A stretch of 64,000 nt of DNA. It comes from Streptomyces goshikiensis (GTDB lineage Bacteria > Actinomycetota > Actinomycetes > Streptomycetales > Streptomycetaceae). The notes beneath the pieces were generated by a model. That model was not told the DNA's origin, searched no databases, and worked only from the letters and a program-made list of their open reading frames with translations. The translations under genes were made by a program, and so were the position numbers. Position 1 is the stretch's first letter. Each line of letters starts with the position of its first letter. Of the stretch, positions 50,072 through 57,955 are shown one piece after another. The DNA lies in contig NZ_BMVE01000011.1 in assembly GCF_014650555.1 (NCBI RefSeq), positions 186,001 through 250,000 on the forward strand, in the 5' to 3' direction.

Positions 50072-50887
50072 ATGAGCTCACTCCTGCTGCTGACCAACGC
50101 CCTGCAGCCGTCGACCGAGGTGCTGCCCGCCCTCGGCCTGCTGCTGCACAACGTACGCGTGGCGCCCGCCGAGGGGCCGGCCCTCGTGGACACCCCCGGC
50201 GCCGACGTGATCCTCATCGACGGCCGCCGCGATCTGCCGCAGGTGCGCTCCCTGTGCCAGCTGCTGCGCTCCACCGGGCCCGGCTGCCCGCTGATCCTCG
50301 TGGTCACCGAGGGCGGGCTGGCGGCCGTCACCGCCGACTGGGGCATCGACGACGTCCTCCTCGACACCGCCGGTCCCGCCGAGGTCGAGGCGCGGCTGCG
50401 GCTGGCCACCGGCCGCCAGCAGCTCGGCTCGGACGACTCCCCGATGGAGATCCGCAACGGCGACCTCTCGGTCGACGAGGCGACGTACTCGGCGAAGCTG
50501 AAGGGCCGGGTCCTCGACCTCACCTTCAAGGAGTTCGAGCTGCTCAAGTACCTCGCGCAGCACCCGGGCCGGGTCTTCACGCGCGCCCAGCTGCTCCAGG
50601 AGGTCTGGGGCTACGACTACTTCGGCGGCACCCGGACGGTCGACGTCCACGTACGGCGGCTGCGCGCGAAGCTGGGCCCCGAGCACGAGTCGCTGATCGG
50701 CACGGTCCGCAACGTCGGCTACCGCTTCGTCACGCCGGAGAAGGTGGAACGGGCCGCGGCGGAGGCGGCCGCGCAGGCGGAGCGGCAGGCGGCCGCGCAG
50801 AGCGCCCGGCAGGCCGCGGCGTCCGTCACCCGGACGGAGGAATCACCCGCGATCGTCCCGTCCGGAGGACGGCCTGCCCAGAGGTAG
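50072..50887 (+). CDS. glnR: Global nitrogen regulator GlnR
   Basis: A 271-residue OmpR-type orphan response regulator. The receiver-like domain (MSSLLLLTNALQPSTEVLPALGLLLHNVRVAPAEG in parts, then VILIDGRRDLPQVRSLCQLLRS) lacks the full phosphorylation pocket, as in known GlnR, and the winged helix contains LDLTFKEFELLKYLAQHPG and TRTVDVHVRRLRAKLG. An alanine/glutamine-rich helical tail is longer than usual. GlnR activates ammonium assimilation genes (glnA, amtB) and competes with PhoP. No kinase gene is nearby, as expected for an orphan. ATG 50072 matches the known start. Confidence 0.95.
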   Translation: MSSLLLLTNALQPSTEVLPALGLLLHNVRVAPAEGPALVDTPGADVILIDGRRDLPQVRSLCQLLRSTGPGCPLILVVTEGGLAAVTADWGIDDVLLDTAGPAEVEARLRLATGRQQLGSDDSPMEIRNGDLSVDEATYSAKLKGRVLDLTFKEFELLKYLAQHPGRVFTRAQLLQEVWGYDYFGGTRTVDVHVRRLRAKLGPEHESLIGTVRNVGYRFVTPEKVERAAAEAAAQAERQAAAQSARQAAASVTRTEESPAIVPSGGRPAQR

Positions 50888-50911
50888 GTCACCCCGCGTA
50901 GACTGCCGCGC

Positions 50912-51934
50912 GTGGCCAAGGTGACGCGGGATGACGTGGCGCGACTTGCGGGTACCTCTACCGCCGTCGTGAGCTATGTCATCAACAACGGACCCCGGCC
51001 GGTTGCCCCGGCCACGCGCGAGCGTGTACTCGCCGCGATCAAGGACCTGGGCTACCGCCCGGACCGGGTCGCGCAGGCGATGGCGTCCCGGCGCACCGAC
51101 CTCATAGGCATGATCGTCCCGGACGCCCGGCAGCCGTTCTTCGCGGAGATGGCGCACGCGGTCGAGCAGGCCGCCGCCGAGCGCGGAAAGATGGTGCTGG
51201 TCGGGAACTCCGACTACCGCGACGAGCGCGAGGTCCACTACCTGCGGGCGTTCCTCGGCATGCGGGTGTCCGGGCTGATCCTGGTCAGCCAGGGCATGAG
51301 CGAGCGGGCCGCCTCGGAGATCGAGGCGTGGGACGCGCGGGTGGTGCTCCTGCACGAGCGCCCGGAGGCGATCGACGACGTCGCGGTCGTCACGGACGAC
51401 ATCGGCGGCGCCCAGCTCGCGACGCGGCACCTGCTGGAACACGGGCACGCGTACGTGGCCTGCATCGGCGGCGTCGAGAACACCCCCTCCGTCGGCGACC
51501 CGGTCGCCGACCACGTCGAGGGCTGGCGCCGGGCCATGCAGGAGTCGGGCCGCTCGACCGAGGGCCGGCTCTTCGAGGCCCCGTACAACCGCTACGACGC
51601 GTACACCGTCGCCCTGGAGGTCCTGGCCAGGCCGGACCGCCCGACGGCCATCTTCTGCGCCACCGACGACCAGGCGATCGGCGTCCTGCGGGCCGCCCGC
51701 GAGCTGCGGATCGACGTGCCGGGGGAGCTGGCCGTGGCCGGCTTCGACGACGTCAAGGAGGCGGCCCTGACGGACCCGCCGCTGACGACGATCGCCTCGG
51801 ACCGCCCCGCCATGGCGCGCGCCGCGGTGGACCTGGTGCTGGACGACGGCCTCCGCGTCGCCGGCTCCCGCCGGGAACGCCTGAAGCAGTTCCCGTCGGC
51901 CCTGGTCATCCGCCGCTCCTGCGGCTGCCGCTGA
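50912..51934 (+). CDS. LacI family transcriptional regulator
   Basis: A 340-residue repressor. The helix-turn-helix VTRDDVARLAGTSTAVVSYVINNG is followed by the hinge region and a periplasmic-binding-like effector domain (LIGMIVPDARQPFFAEM, FCATDDQAIGVLRAARELRIDVPGELAVAGFDD). It ends with a CGCR cysteine pair. Located 24 bases after glnR on the same strand, so probably in its transcript; the sugar or other ligand is unknown, since no transporter or catabolic gene lies beside it. Confidence 0.85.
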   Translation: MAKVTRDDVARLAGTSTAVVSYVINNGPRPVAPATRERVLAAIKDLGYRPDRVAQAMASRRTDLIGMIVPDARQPFFAEMAHAVEQAAAERGKMVLVGNSDYRDEREVHYLRAFLGMRVSGLILVSQGMSERAASEIEAWDARVVLLHERPEAIDDVAVVTDDIGGAQLATRHLLEHGHAYVACIGGVENTPSVGDPVADHVEGWRRAMQESGRSTEGRLFEAPYNRYDAYTVALEVLARPDRPTAIFCATDDQAIGVLRAARELRIDVPGELAVAGFDDVKEAALTDPPLTTIASDRPAMARAAVDLVLDDGLRVAGSRRERLKQFPSALVIRRSCGCR

Positions 51935-51937
51935 CCC

Positions 51938-51985
51938 ACCGTCCCCACCGGCTCCTCGGCCGGTGAAGGGCGGGCCGGGGACGGT
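51938..51985 (+). terminator. Terminator after the LacI-type gene
   Basis: Nested hairpin: outer ACCGTCCCC/GGGGACGGT and inner CACCGGC/GCCGGTG, three bases after the stop. Confidence 0.75.
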
Positions 51986-52095
51986 CCCGCGGGGCGCCCG
52001 CGGCCGGGCTCGCTTATATCCGGCATACACGGTTCTGTCGGGCTTCTCAGCGGGCGCTCAGGAAGCTCTCATCATTCGCGAGCAGAGTCATAGCC

Positions 52096-53241
52096 ATGAC
52101 CGAGAGCTTCCGCCGCGAAGGCGAGTACCCGCAGCACCCGCAGGAGAACTCCCCGGCCCAGCCCGCGCCGTTCGGCGACGACTGGCAGCGCGGACGCGAC
52201 CGGCTCGCCCAGGACGCCGCCTACCCGCCGCCCCCCGCCTACGCCCCCGGCTGGCACGAGGCGCACGAAACGCACGAGGCCCACGAGACACACGAGGCTC
52301 ACGCGGCGCACGAGCTGCACGGCCCGCCGGCCGGCCCGGCGCACGCCGCCCGCGCCAAGCGCCCCGTCACCCTCCTCGCCACCGTCGCCCTCGTCGCCGC
52401 CCTCGTCGGCGGCGGCGCCGCCGCGGGCGTCGAGCAGTTCCTCGGCGACAAGGCCCCCGCAGCCGCCGGCGGCTTCCCCGGCACCAACGTCTCCCAGTCC
52501 AGCACCGGCTCGGTCGCCGGCGTCGCGGAACAGGTCAGCCCCTCCGTCGTCCGCATCGACACCCGCACCGCCCAGGGCACCGGCACCGGCTCCGGCATCG
52601 TCCTCACCGCCGACGGCGAGGTCGTCACCAACAACCACGTCGTGAGCGGCGCCGCCCAGATCCAGGTGACCATGAGCGACGGCAAGAAGTACGAGGCCAA
52701 GCTCGTCGGCACCGACCCCGGCAAGGACCTCGCGCTCATCAAGGTCCAGGGCGCGAGCGGCCTGAAGCCCGCCAGGCTCGGCGACTCCGACGGCCTCAAG
52801 GTCGGCGAGCAGGTCGTCGCCATCGGCTCCCCCGACCGCCTCACCGGCACCGTCACCAGCGGCATCGTCTCCGCGCTGAACCGCGAGGTGAACGTCCCGA
52901 AGTCCGAGGAGCGCACCCCCCAGAACCGCCAGAACCGCCAGGGCTCGGGCGGCGGCGGCTGGCCCTTCTCGTACGACGGCCAGGAGTTCAACGGGGACAC
53001 CGGCTCGGACACCACCTCGTACAAGGCCATCCAGACGGACGCCTCCCTCAACCCCGGCAACTCCGGCGGCGCCCTCGTCAACCTGAACGGCGAGATCGTC
53101 GGCATGCCCTCCGCGATCTACTCCCCCTCCAGCGAAGGCTCCACCGCGGGCAGCGTCGGCCTCGGGTTCGCCATCCCGGTGAACACCATCAAGGCCGACC
53201 TGGAGTCCCTCCGAGGCGGCAGCGGCGGCACCGGCGCCTAG
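52096..53241 (+). CDS. htrA: Membrane-anchored trypsin-like serine protease (HtrA-type, no PDZ)
   Basis: A 381-residue protease. The cytoplasmic N-terminus has a histidine-rich tandem repeat (HEAHETHEAHETHEAHAAHE), then one membrane helix (TLLATVALVAALVGGGAAAG), then a protease domain with His in TNNHVV, Asp in GKDLALIKV and Ser in NPGNSGGAL. HtrA family members usually carry a PDZ domain; here the protein ends after the protease domain. The order htrA, response regulator, kinase resembles mycobacterial mprA-mprB-pepD. It probably degrades misfolded envelope proteins. Confidence 0.88.
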   Translation: MTESFRREGEYPQHPQENSPAQPAPFGDDWQRGRDRLAQDAAYPPPPAYAPGWHEAHETHEAHETHEAHAAHELHGPPAGPAHAARAKRPVTLLATVALVAALVGGGAAAGVEQFLGDKAPAAAGGFPGTNVSQSSTGSVAGVAEQVSPSVVRIDTRTAQGTGTGSGIVLTADGEVVTNNHVVSGAAQIQVTMSDGKKYEAKLVGTDPGKDLALIKVQGASGLKPARLGDSDGLKVGEQVVAIGSPDRLTGTVTSGIVSALNREVNVPKSEERTPQNRQNRQGSGGGGWPFSYDGQEFNGDTGSDTTSYKAIQTDASLNPGNSGGALVNLNGEIVGMPSAIYSPSSEGSTAGSVGLGFAIPVNTIKADLESLRGGSGGTGA

Positions 53242-53281
53242 CCTGTAACCCCGACCGCACCCCGCACCCCGAAGGACCGAG

Positions 53282-54013
53282 ATGACCGCCGAAGGCGACC
53301 CGCAGCGCATCCTCGTCGTCGACGACGAACCGGCCGTCCGCGAGGCCCTGCGCCGTAGCCTCGCCTTCGAGGGATACGGGGCACAGACCGCCGTCGACGG
53401 CCTCGACGCCCTCGACAAGGCGGCCTCGTACGCCCCGGACCTGATCGTCCTCGACATCCAGATGCCCCGGATGGACGGCCTGACGGCGGCCCGCCGGCTG
53501 CGCTCCGCCGGCAGCACCACCCCGATCCTGATGCTGACCGCCCGCGACACCGTCGGCGACCGCGTCACCGGCCTCGACGCGGGCGCCGACGACTACCTCG
53601 TCAAGCCCTTCGAGCTGGACGAGCTGTTCGCCCGCGTCCGCGCCCTGCTGCGCCGCAGCGCTTACGCCGCCCCGGCGGCCGGCAGCGCCGAGCCCGAGGA
53701 CGCGCTGACCTTCGGCGACCTCCGGATGGACCTGGCCACCCGCGAGGTCACCCGGGCCGGCCGCCCGGTGGAGCTGACCCGCACCGAGTTCACCCTGCTG
53801 GAGATGTTCCTCGCGCACCCCCGCCAGGTCCTGACCCGCGAGCAGATCCTCAAGACCGTCTGGGGCTTCGACTTCGAGCCCAGCTCCAACTCCCTGGACG
53901 TGTACGTGATGTACCTGCGCCGCAAGACCGAGGCGGGCGGCGAGTCCCGTCTCGTCCACACCGTGCGCGGGGTGGGCTACGTACTGCGCGCCGGGGAGAG
54001 CGGTCCCGAGTGA
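53282..54013 (+). CDS. OmpR-type response regulator (MprA-like)
   Basis: A 243-residue regulator. Receiver domain with LVVDDEPAVREALRRSLAFEG, phospho-acceptor Asp58 (LIVLDIQMPRMDG) and YLVKPFEL; winged helix with VELTRTEFTLLEMFLAHPR and SLDVYVMYLRRKTE. Overall close to mycobacterial MprA, which governs envelope stress and pepD. It lies 40 bases after htrA with GAAGGACCGAG before the ATG, and its stop overlaps the kinase start (GTGA), so the three genes form one regulatory unit. Confidence 0.9.
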   Translation: MTAEGDPQRILVVDDEPAVREALRRSLAFEGYGAQTAVDGLDALDKAASYAPDLIVLDIQMPRMDGLTAARRLRSAGSTTPILMLTARDTVGDRVTGLDAGADDYLVKPFELDELFARVRALLRRSAYAAPAAGSAEPEDALTFGDLRMDLATREVTRAGRPVELTRTEFTLLEMFLAHPRQVLTREQILKTVWGFDFEPSSNSLDVYVMYLRRKTEAGGESRLVHTVRGVGYVLRAGESGPE

Positions 54014-55443
54014 GCCCCGTCGCCCGGTTCCGCGCCCTGCCCCTGCGGTCCCGCCTCGCGCTGCTGGTCGCGGTCGCGGTGGCGGTCGCGGTCGCCGCCG
54101 TCGCCGCCGTCTCGTGGGTGATGGTGCGCACCCAGCTGCGCGACCAGCTCGACCGCTCCCTGATGGCGACCAACCCCAACGCCCAGGTCGTACGGGTGCT
54201 GCGGGAGGGGTGCGTCACCGCGCCCGCCCGGCCGACCCAGGAGATCGCGGGGAACCTGAACGCGACCGTCCAGATCGTCACCGCCGACGGCGGCCACTGC
54301 TGGGTGGGCGGCCTGTCCACCCTCCCCGTCACCCCGGTCGACCGGGCGGTCGCCGCGGGCAAACGCCTGCCCACCCTGCACGACGTGACGACCACCGACG
54401 GCACCGCGATGCGCGTCTACACGCTGACCGCGCAGACGAACGGCCAGCTGTTCGCGATCTCCATCGCCAAACCGCTCGCCGACATCGACGACCCGCTCTC
54501 CACCCTGGCCTGGGTGCTGATGCTGGTCAGCGGGATCGGCGTGGTCGGCGCCGGCGCGGCCGGCCTGTGGGTGGCCCGGACGGGACTGCGGCCGGTCGAC
54601 GAGCTCACCGACGCCGTCGAGCACATCGCCCGCACCGAGGACCTCACCGTACGGATCCCCGTGGAGGGCGAGGACGAGATCGCCCGCCTCTCCCGGTCCT
54701 TCAACGCGATGACGGCCGCGCTCGCCTCCTCCCAGGAGCGGCAGGCGCAGCTGATCGCCGACGCCGGGCACGAGCTGCGCACCCCGCTGACCTCCCTGCG
54801 CACCAACATCGAGCTGCTCGCGCGCAGTGAGGACACCGGCCGGGCCATCCCGCCCGAGGACCGCCGGGAGCTGCTGGCCTCGGTGAAGGCGCAGATGACC
54901 GAGCTGGCCTCGCTCATCGGGGACCTCCAGGAGCTCTCCCGCCCGGACGCGCACGGCCACGGCCCGCTCCAGGTGGTCGCCCTGCACGAGGTGACGCGCA
55001 GCGCCCTCTCCCGCGCCCGGCTGCGCGGCCCCGAGCTGCGCTTCACCGACGAGCTCGCGCCCTGGTACGTACGGGGCGAGGCGGCGGCGCTGGAGCGGGC
55101 GGTGGTCAACGTGCTGGACAACGCGGTGAAGTTCAGCCCGCCCGCCGGCACGGTCGAGGTGTCGCTGCGGGCGGGCGAGCTGACCGTACGGGACCACGGG
55201 CCCGGCATCCCGGCCGAGGACCTGCCGCACGTCTTCGAGCGGTTCTGGCGTTCCTCCTCGGCCCGCGCCCTGCCCGGCAGCGGGCTGGGCCTGTCGATCG
55301 TGGACCGTACGGTGCGCCGCGCGGGCGGCAGCGTGGAGCTGCGGGCGGCCCCGGACGGCGGCCCGGGCACGGAGGCGGTGCTCCGCGTCCCGGGCGCCCC
55401 GGCGCCGCCGCCGGAGCAGCCGTCAGTTGTGCCGGATCAGTGA
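54010..55443 (+). CDS. Sensor histidine kinase (MprB-like)
   Basis: A 477-residue kinase with two membrane helices (LALLVAVAVAVAVAAVAAVSW and LAWVLMLVSGIGVVGAGAAGL) flanking an extracytoplasmic sensor of about 130 residues, then a HAMP domain (TGLRPVDELTDAVEHIARTED), HisKA with DAGHELRTPLTSL and a HATPase domain (VLDNAVKFSP, VRDHGPGIPAEDL, GSGLGLSIV). It pairs with the preceding regulator and the HtrA protease, suggesting envelope-stress sensing. Its last 21 bases overlap the opposing PI-PLC gene. Confidence 0.9.
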   Translation: MSPVARFRALPLRSRLALLVAVAVAVAVAAVAAVSWVMVRTQLRDQLDRSLMATNPNAQVVRVLREGCVTAPARPTQEIAGNLNATVQIVTADGGHCWVGGLSTLPVTPVDRAVAAGKRLPTLHDVTTTDGTAMRVYTLTAQTNGQLFAISIAKPLADIDDPLSTLAWVLMLVSGIGVVGAGAAGLWVARTGLRPVDELTDAVEHIARTEDLTVRIPVEGEDEIARLSRSFNAMTAALASSQERQAQLIADAGHELRTPLTSLRTNIELLARSEDTGRAIPPEDRRELLASVKAQMTELASLIGDLQELSRPDAHGHGPLQVVALHEVTRSALSRARLRGPELRFTDELAPWYVRGEAAALERAVVNVLDNAVKFSPPAGTVEVSLRAGELTVRDHGPGIPAEDLPHVFERFWRSSSARALPGSGLGLSIVDRTVRRAGGSVELRAAPDGGPGTEAVLRVPGAPAPPPEQPSVVPDQ

Positions 55444-56292
55444 GGACACCAGGCCCGACCGGGTGTTCGGGAAGTCCATCGGGACGATCCCGAGCCCGGT
55501 GCGTCCGGCCAGCTCCCCGCCGTCGACGAAGCCGTGCACCTGCGGGCCCAGCCGGTCGGAATTCCAGCGCGGCGGCATGTAGGCGGCGGTGCTGACGTAG
55601 TTCACGAACAGCTTCCCGGGCTGCTGGACGGCCTTGCGGAAGTGGTTCTCGATCCGGCCCCGCTTGGCGAAGGGCTCGGTGTTGTAGTCGTCCTGGATGT
55701 CGAAGACGTTGCCGTCGCCGTAGCGCAGGCCGGGCAGACCGCCGTTGTCGGCCAGCAGGACCACCTTGCCGCGGGCCTGGCCGAGGGTGGGCAGCGCGTC
55801 CCCGATCCGGAAGAGCGGGCGCCAGCCGCGGTGGTCGAGGTAGTCGTCGAAGACGGCCCGGAAGGTGGCGTCGCTCTCCCCCGAGTACTCCTGCTTGACG
55901 CGCATCAGCACCGTCTCGGACGGGTGCGCGGCGAGGAAGTTCCAGCAGGCGACGAGGACGTCGCCGAACATCAGGTCCTGGAAGAACGCCGCGTGGTGGA
56001 TCGCGAAGGAGCCGCCGGTGACGCGGCAGCGGACGTCCAGGAACCGTATCCCGGAGTCGAGCTGCTGGGCGATCGAGGTGTTCTGACAGGCGACGTAGAG
56101 CCCGCCCTTGGTGGCGCCCGAGTCGTGGGTGCCGGGGATGGTCATCCGCTGGAGCGCGGTGGCGTCCGGGAGCCCGGCCATCCAGTCCTGCGTGCCGAGG
56201 GTGCGGGCCGACGCCGTCCCCGCCGCTCCTAGCCCCGCGGCCGCGCCCGCCGCCATCGCCCCGACCAGAAATGCCCGACGATCCAGTGCCAT
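55423..56292 (-). CDS. Secreted phosphatidylinositol-specific phospholipase C-like protein
   Basis: A 289-residue PI-PLC X-domain protein. A Tat-type signal (LDRRAFLVGAMAAGAAAGLG) precedes the catalytic domain with IPGTHDSGATKG (first active-site His) and FAIHHAAFFQDL (second His). It should cleave phosphatidylinositol or GPI-like lipids outside the cell. Start ATG 56292 has AAAGGGGCGG upstream. Its 3' end overlaps that of the kinase gene by 21 bases, so neither has a separate terminator in between. Confidence 0.9.
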   Translation of the reverse strand: MALDRRAFLVGAMAAGAAAGLGAAGTASARTLGTQDWMAGLPDATALQRMTIPGTHDSGATKGGLYVACQNTSIAQQLDSGIRFLDVRCRVTGGSFAIHHAAFFQDLMFGDVLVACWNFLAAHPSETVLMRVKQEYSGESDATFRAVFDDYLDHRGWRPLFRIGDALPTLGQARGKVVLLADNGGLPGLRYGDGNVFDIQDDYNTEPFAKRGRIENHFRKAVQQPGKLFVNYVSTAAYMPPRWNSDRLGPQVHGFVDGGELAGRTGLGIVPMDFPNTRSGLVSSLIRHN

Positions 56293-56396
56293 GCCCGCCC
56301 CTTTGCGTGCCCGGTGATGGACTCCCAGCCTCCGCTGGGGTGCTGCCTCCGGGATTCTGGCGTGCGGGGCGCGGCTTTACTACCCTCCGGTAGCGC

Positions 56397-56966
56397 TCAG
56401 CTTTCGAGCAACTCGGCCATGGCGCGGAGCCCTTGGGCGAGTTCCCGTCCGGTCGGCGCCTGCCCGGGGTCGGTCAGCGCCTGCACCATCACCCCGCTCA
56501 GCAGGGCGATGTGGAACGACCCGAGGGCGCGTACGTCCTCCTCCGCGACCGCGTCCACGGGGACCCCGCGCAGCTGCGCGGCCACCATGCGCCGGGCCTG
56601 GCGCTGGTTCTCGGCGAGGGGCGCGAGCAGCTCGGGCGAGGACTGCGCGTGGACGAAGGCCTCGACGGAGGCGGTCCACAGCCAGCGCATCTCGCCGAAG
56701 TCCCGGATCTTGCGGTCCCAGGTGTCGGCGTAGCGCTCCTCGGCGGTGTCGCCCTCGCCGGCGAGCCGGCCGGACCCGGCGGCCCACTCGTCCATGGCGG
56801 CGGACAGGGCCAGGTTGAGCAGGGCGTCGCGCGAGCCGAAGTGGTAGCCGATGGCCGCCATGCTCACGTTCGAGGCCGCCGCGATGTCGCGCACGGTCGT
56901 GCGGAGGTAGCCCTTCTCCTCCAGGCAGCGGCGCGCTCCGGCCAGCAGGTCCTCGCGATTTCCCAT
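56397..56966 (-). CDS. TetR family repressor
   Basis: A 189-residue TetR protein. The helix-turn-helix is TTVRDIAAASNVSMAAIGYHFGSRDALL; the C-terminal part is helical and ligand-binding. A TACGAT -10 (56973-56978, minus strand) stands six bases before the ATG, and a perfect palindrome overlaps the same promoter, so it represses itself. The divergent alpha/beta hydrolase is probably also its target. ATG 56966 is chosen over upstream starts because of this promoter. Confidence 0.88.
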   Translation of the reverse strand: MGNREDLLAGARRCLEEKGYLRTTVRDIAAASNVSMAAIGYHFGSRDALLNLALSAAMDEWAAGSGRLAGEGDTAEERYADTWDRKIRDFGEMRWLWTASVEAFVHAQSSPELLAPLAENQRQARRMVAAQLRGVPVDAVAEEDVRALGSFHIALLSGVMVQALTDPGQAPTGRELAQGLRAMAELLES

Positions 56967-56987
56967 GCCGGGATCGTATCCGCGCCC

Positions 56988-57011
56988 CGTTTTGGGCAAG
57001 TGCCCAAAACG
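56988..57011. promoter_or_regulatory. TetR operator palindrome
   Basis: Perfect 11-base arms CGTTTTGGGCA and TGCCCAAAACG with a two-base AG centre, between the divergent TetR and hydrolase genes. A further CGCCCAAA half-site lies near 57027. Confidence 0.8.
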
Positions 57012-57108
57012 AACGTATTGCGCAACCGCCCAAATCCTGTCAGGCTCGTACCCGTACCGGTAACCGCACCGTCACCGCAGGACACGGACACACAGGGGAG
57101 AGCGGAAC

Positions 57109-57891
57109 ATGCGCCACACGCTGACGATCGACGGCCGCACACTGTCGTACCTGGACTTCGGGGGCACGGGCCGTCCGCTGCTCGCCCTCCACGGGGGCAT
57201 GTCCGAAGGCCTCGCCTTCGCCGGGCTCGCCGAGACCCTCGGCGGCGGGTGGCGGGTGATCGCCCCCGACCAGCGCGGGCACGGGGACTCCGACCGGGCG
57301 CCCGACTACCGCCGCGAGGGATACCTCGCCGACGCCGTCGCGCTGCTCGACCACCTCGGCCTCGACGCCCCCGTCGCGGTCCTCGGCTACTCCCTCGGCG
57401 GTTTCAACGCCTACCACTTGGCCGCCGCCCACCCCGGCCGGGTCTCCGCCCTCGTCAACGTGGACGCCACCGTGGAGATCGACCCCGACACGGCGAGCGG
57501 GCTCTTCGGCTTCCTGCGGGGCATGCGGTACACCGCCGCCACCCGCGAGGAACTCCTCGCCGCGGCCGGGCCGGCGGGCTCGCCCTTCGTCGAGCAGGCG
57601 CTGCGGCCGCTCCCCGACGGGGGCTGGCGGCTGCCGTTCCACCCGCAGGACATGCTCGACTCCGCCGAGGCCTGCCGCGGCGACCACTGGGACGCCTGGC
57701 TCGGGAGCGACTGCCCGGCGCTGCTGGTCCACGGCGCCCAGAGCCAGTCCCTCCGGCAGGACACGGCCGACGCGATGGTCTCCCGGCGGCCCGGGACCTC
57801 GTACGCCCCCGTGGCCGGGGACCACTTCCTGCCGTTCACCCACCCCGGGGAGTTCCACGGGGCCGTCGCGAAGTTCCTCGGCGGGCTGTGA
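57109..57891 (+). CDS. Alpha/beta hydrolase
   Basis: A 260-residue hydrolase. Nucleophile elbow GYSLGGFNAYHLAAAHPG (Ser in GYSLG), the oxyanion HGGMSEG and C-terminal histidine in AGDHFLPF. No signal peptide. GGGGAG lies eight bases before the ATG. Regulation by the divergent TetR repressor suggests an inducible detoxifying or catabolic esterase or lactonase; the substrate is unknown. Confidence 0.85.
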   Translation: MRHTLTIDGRTLSYLDFGGTGRPLLALHGGMSEGLAFAGLAETLGGGWRVIAPDQRGHGDSDRAPDYRREGYLADAVALLDHLGLDAPVAVLGYSLGGFNAYHLAAAHPGRVSALVNVDATVEIDPDTASGLFGFLRGMRYTAATREELLAAAGPAGSPFVEQALRPLPDGGWRLPFHPQDMLDSAEACRGDHWDAWLGSDCPALLVHGAQSQSLRQDTADAMVSRRPGTSYAPVAGDHFLPFTHPGEFHGAVAKFLGGL

Positions 57892-57894
57892 GAA

Positions 57895-57940
57895 CGCCGA
57901 AGGGGCGGCGGGCCGGGAAGGCCCACCGCCCCTTCGGGCG
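57895..57940. terminator. Bidirectional terminator hairpin
   Basis: Long stem with CGCC-GAAGGGGCGG on the left and CCGCCCCTTC-GGGCG on the right, plus an inner GGGCC/GGCCC, between convergent hydrolase and 5'-nucleotidase genes. Confidence 0.82.
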
Positions 57941-57955
57941 TGCTCTACGCGGGTG

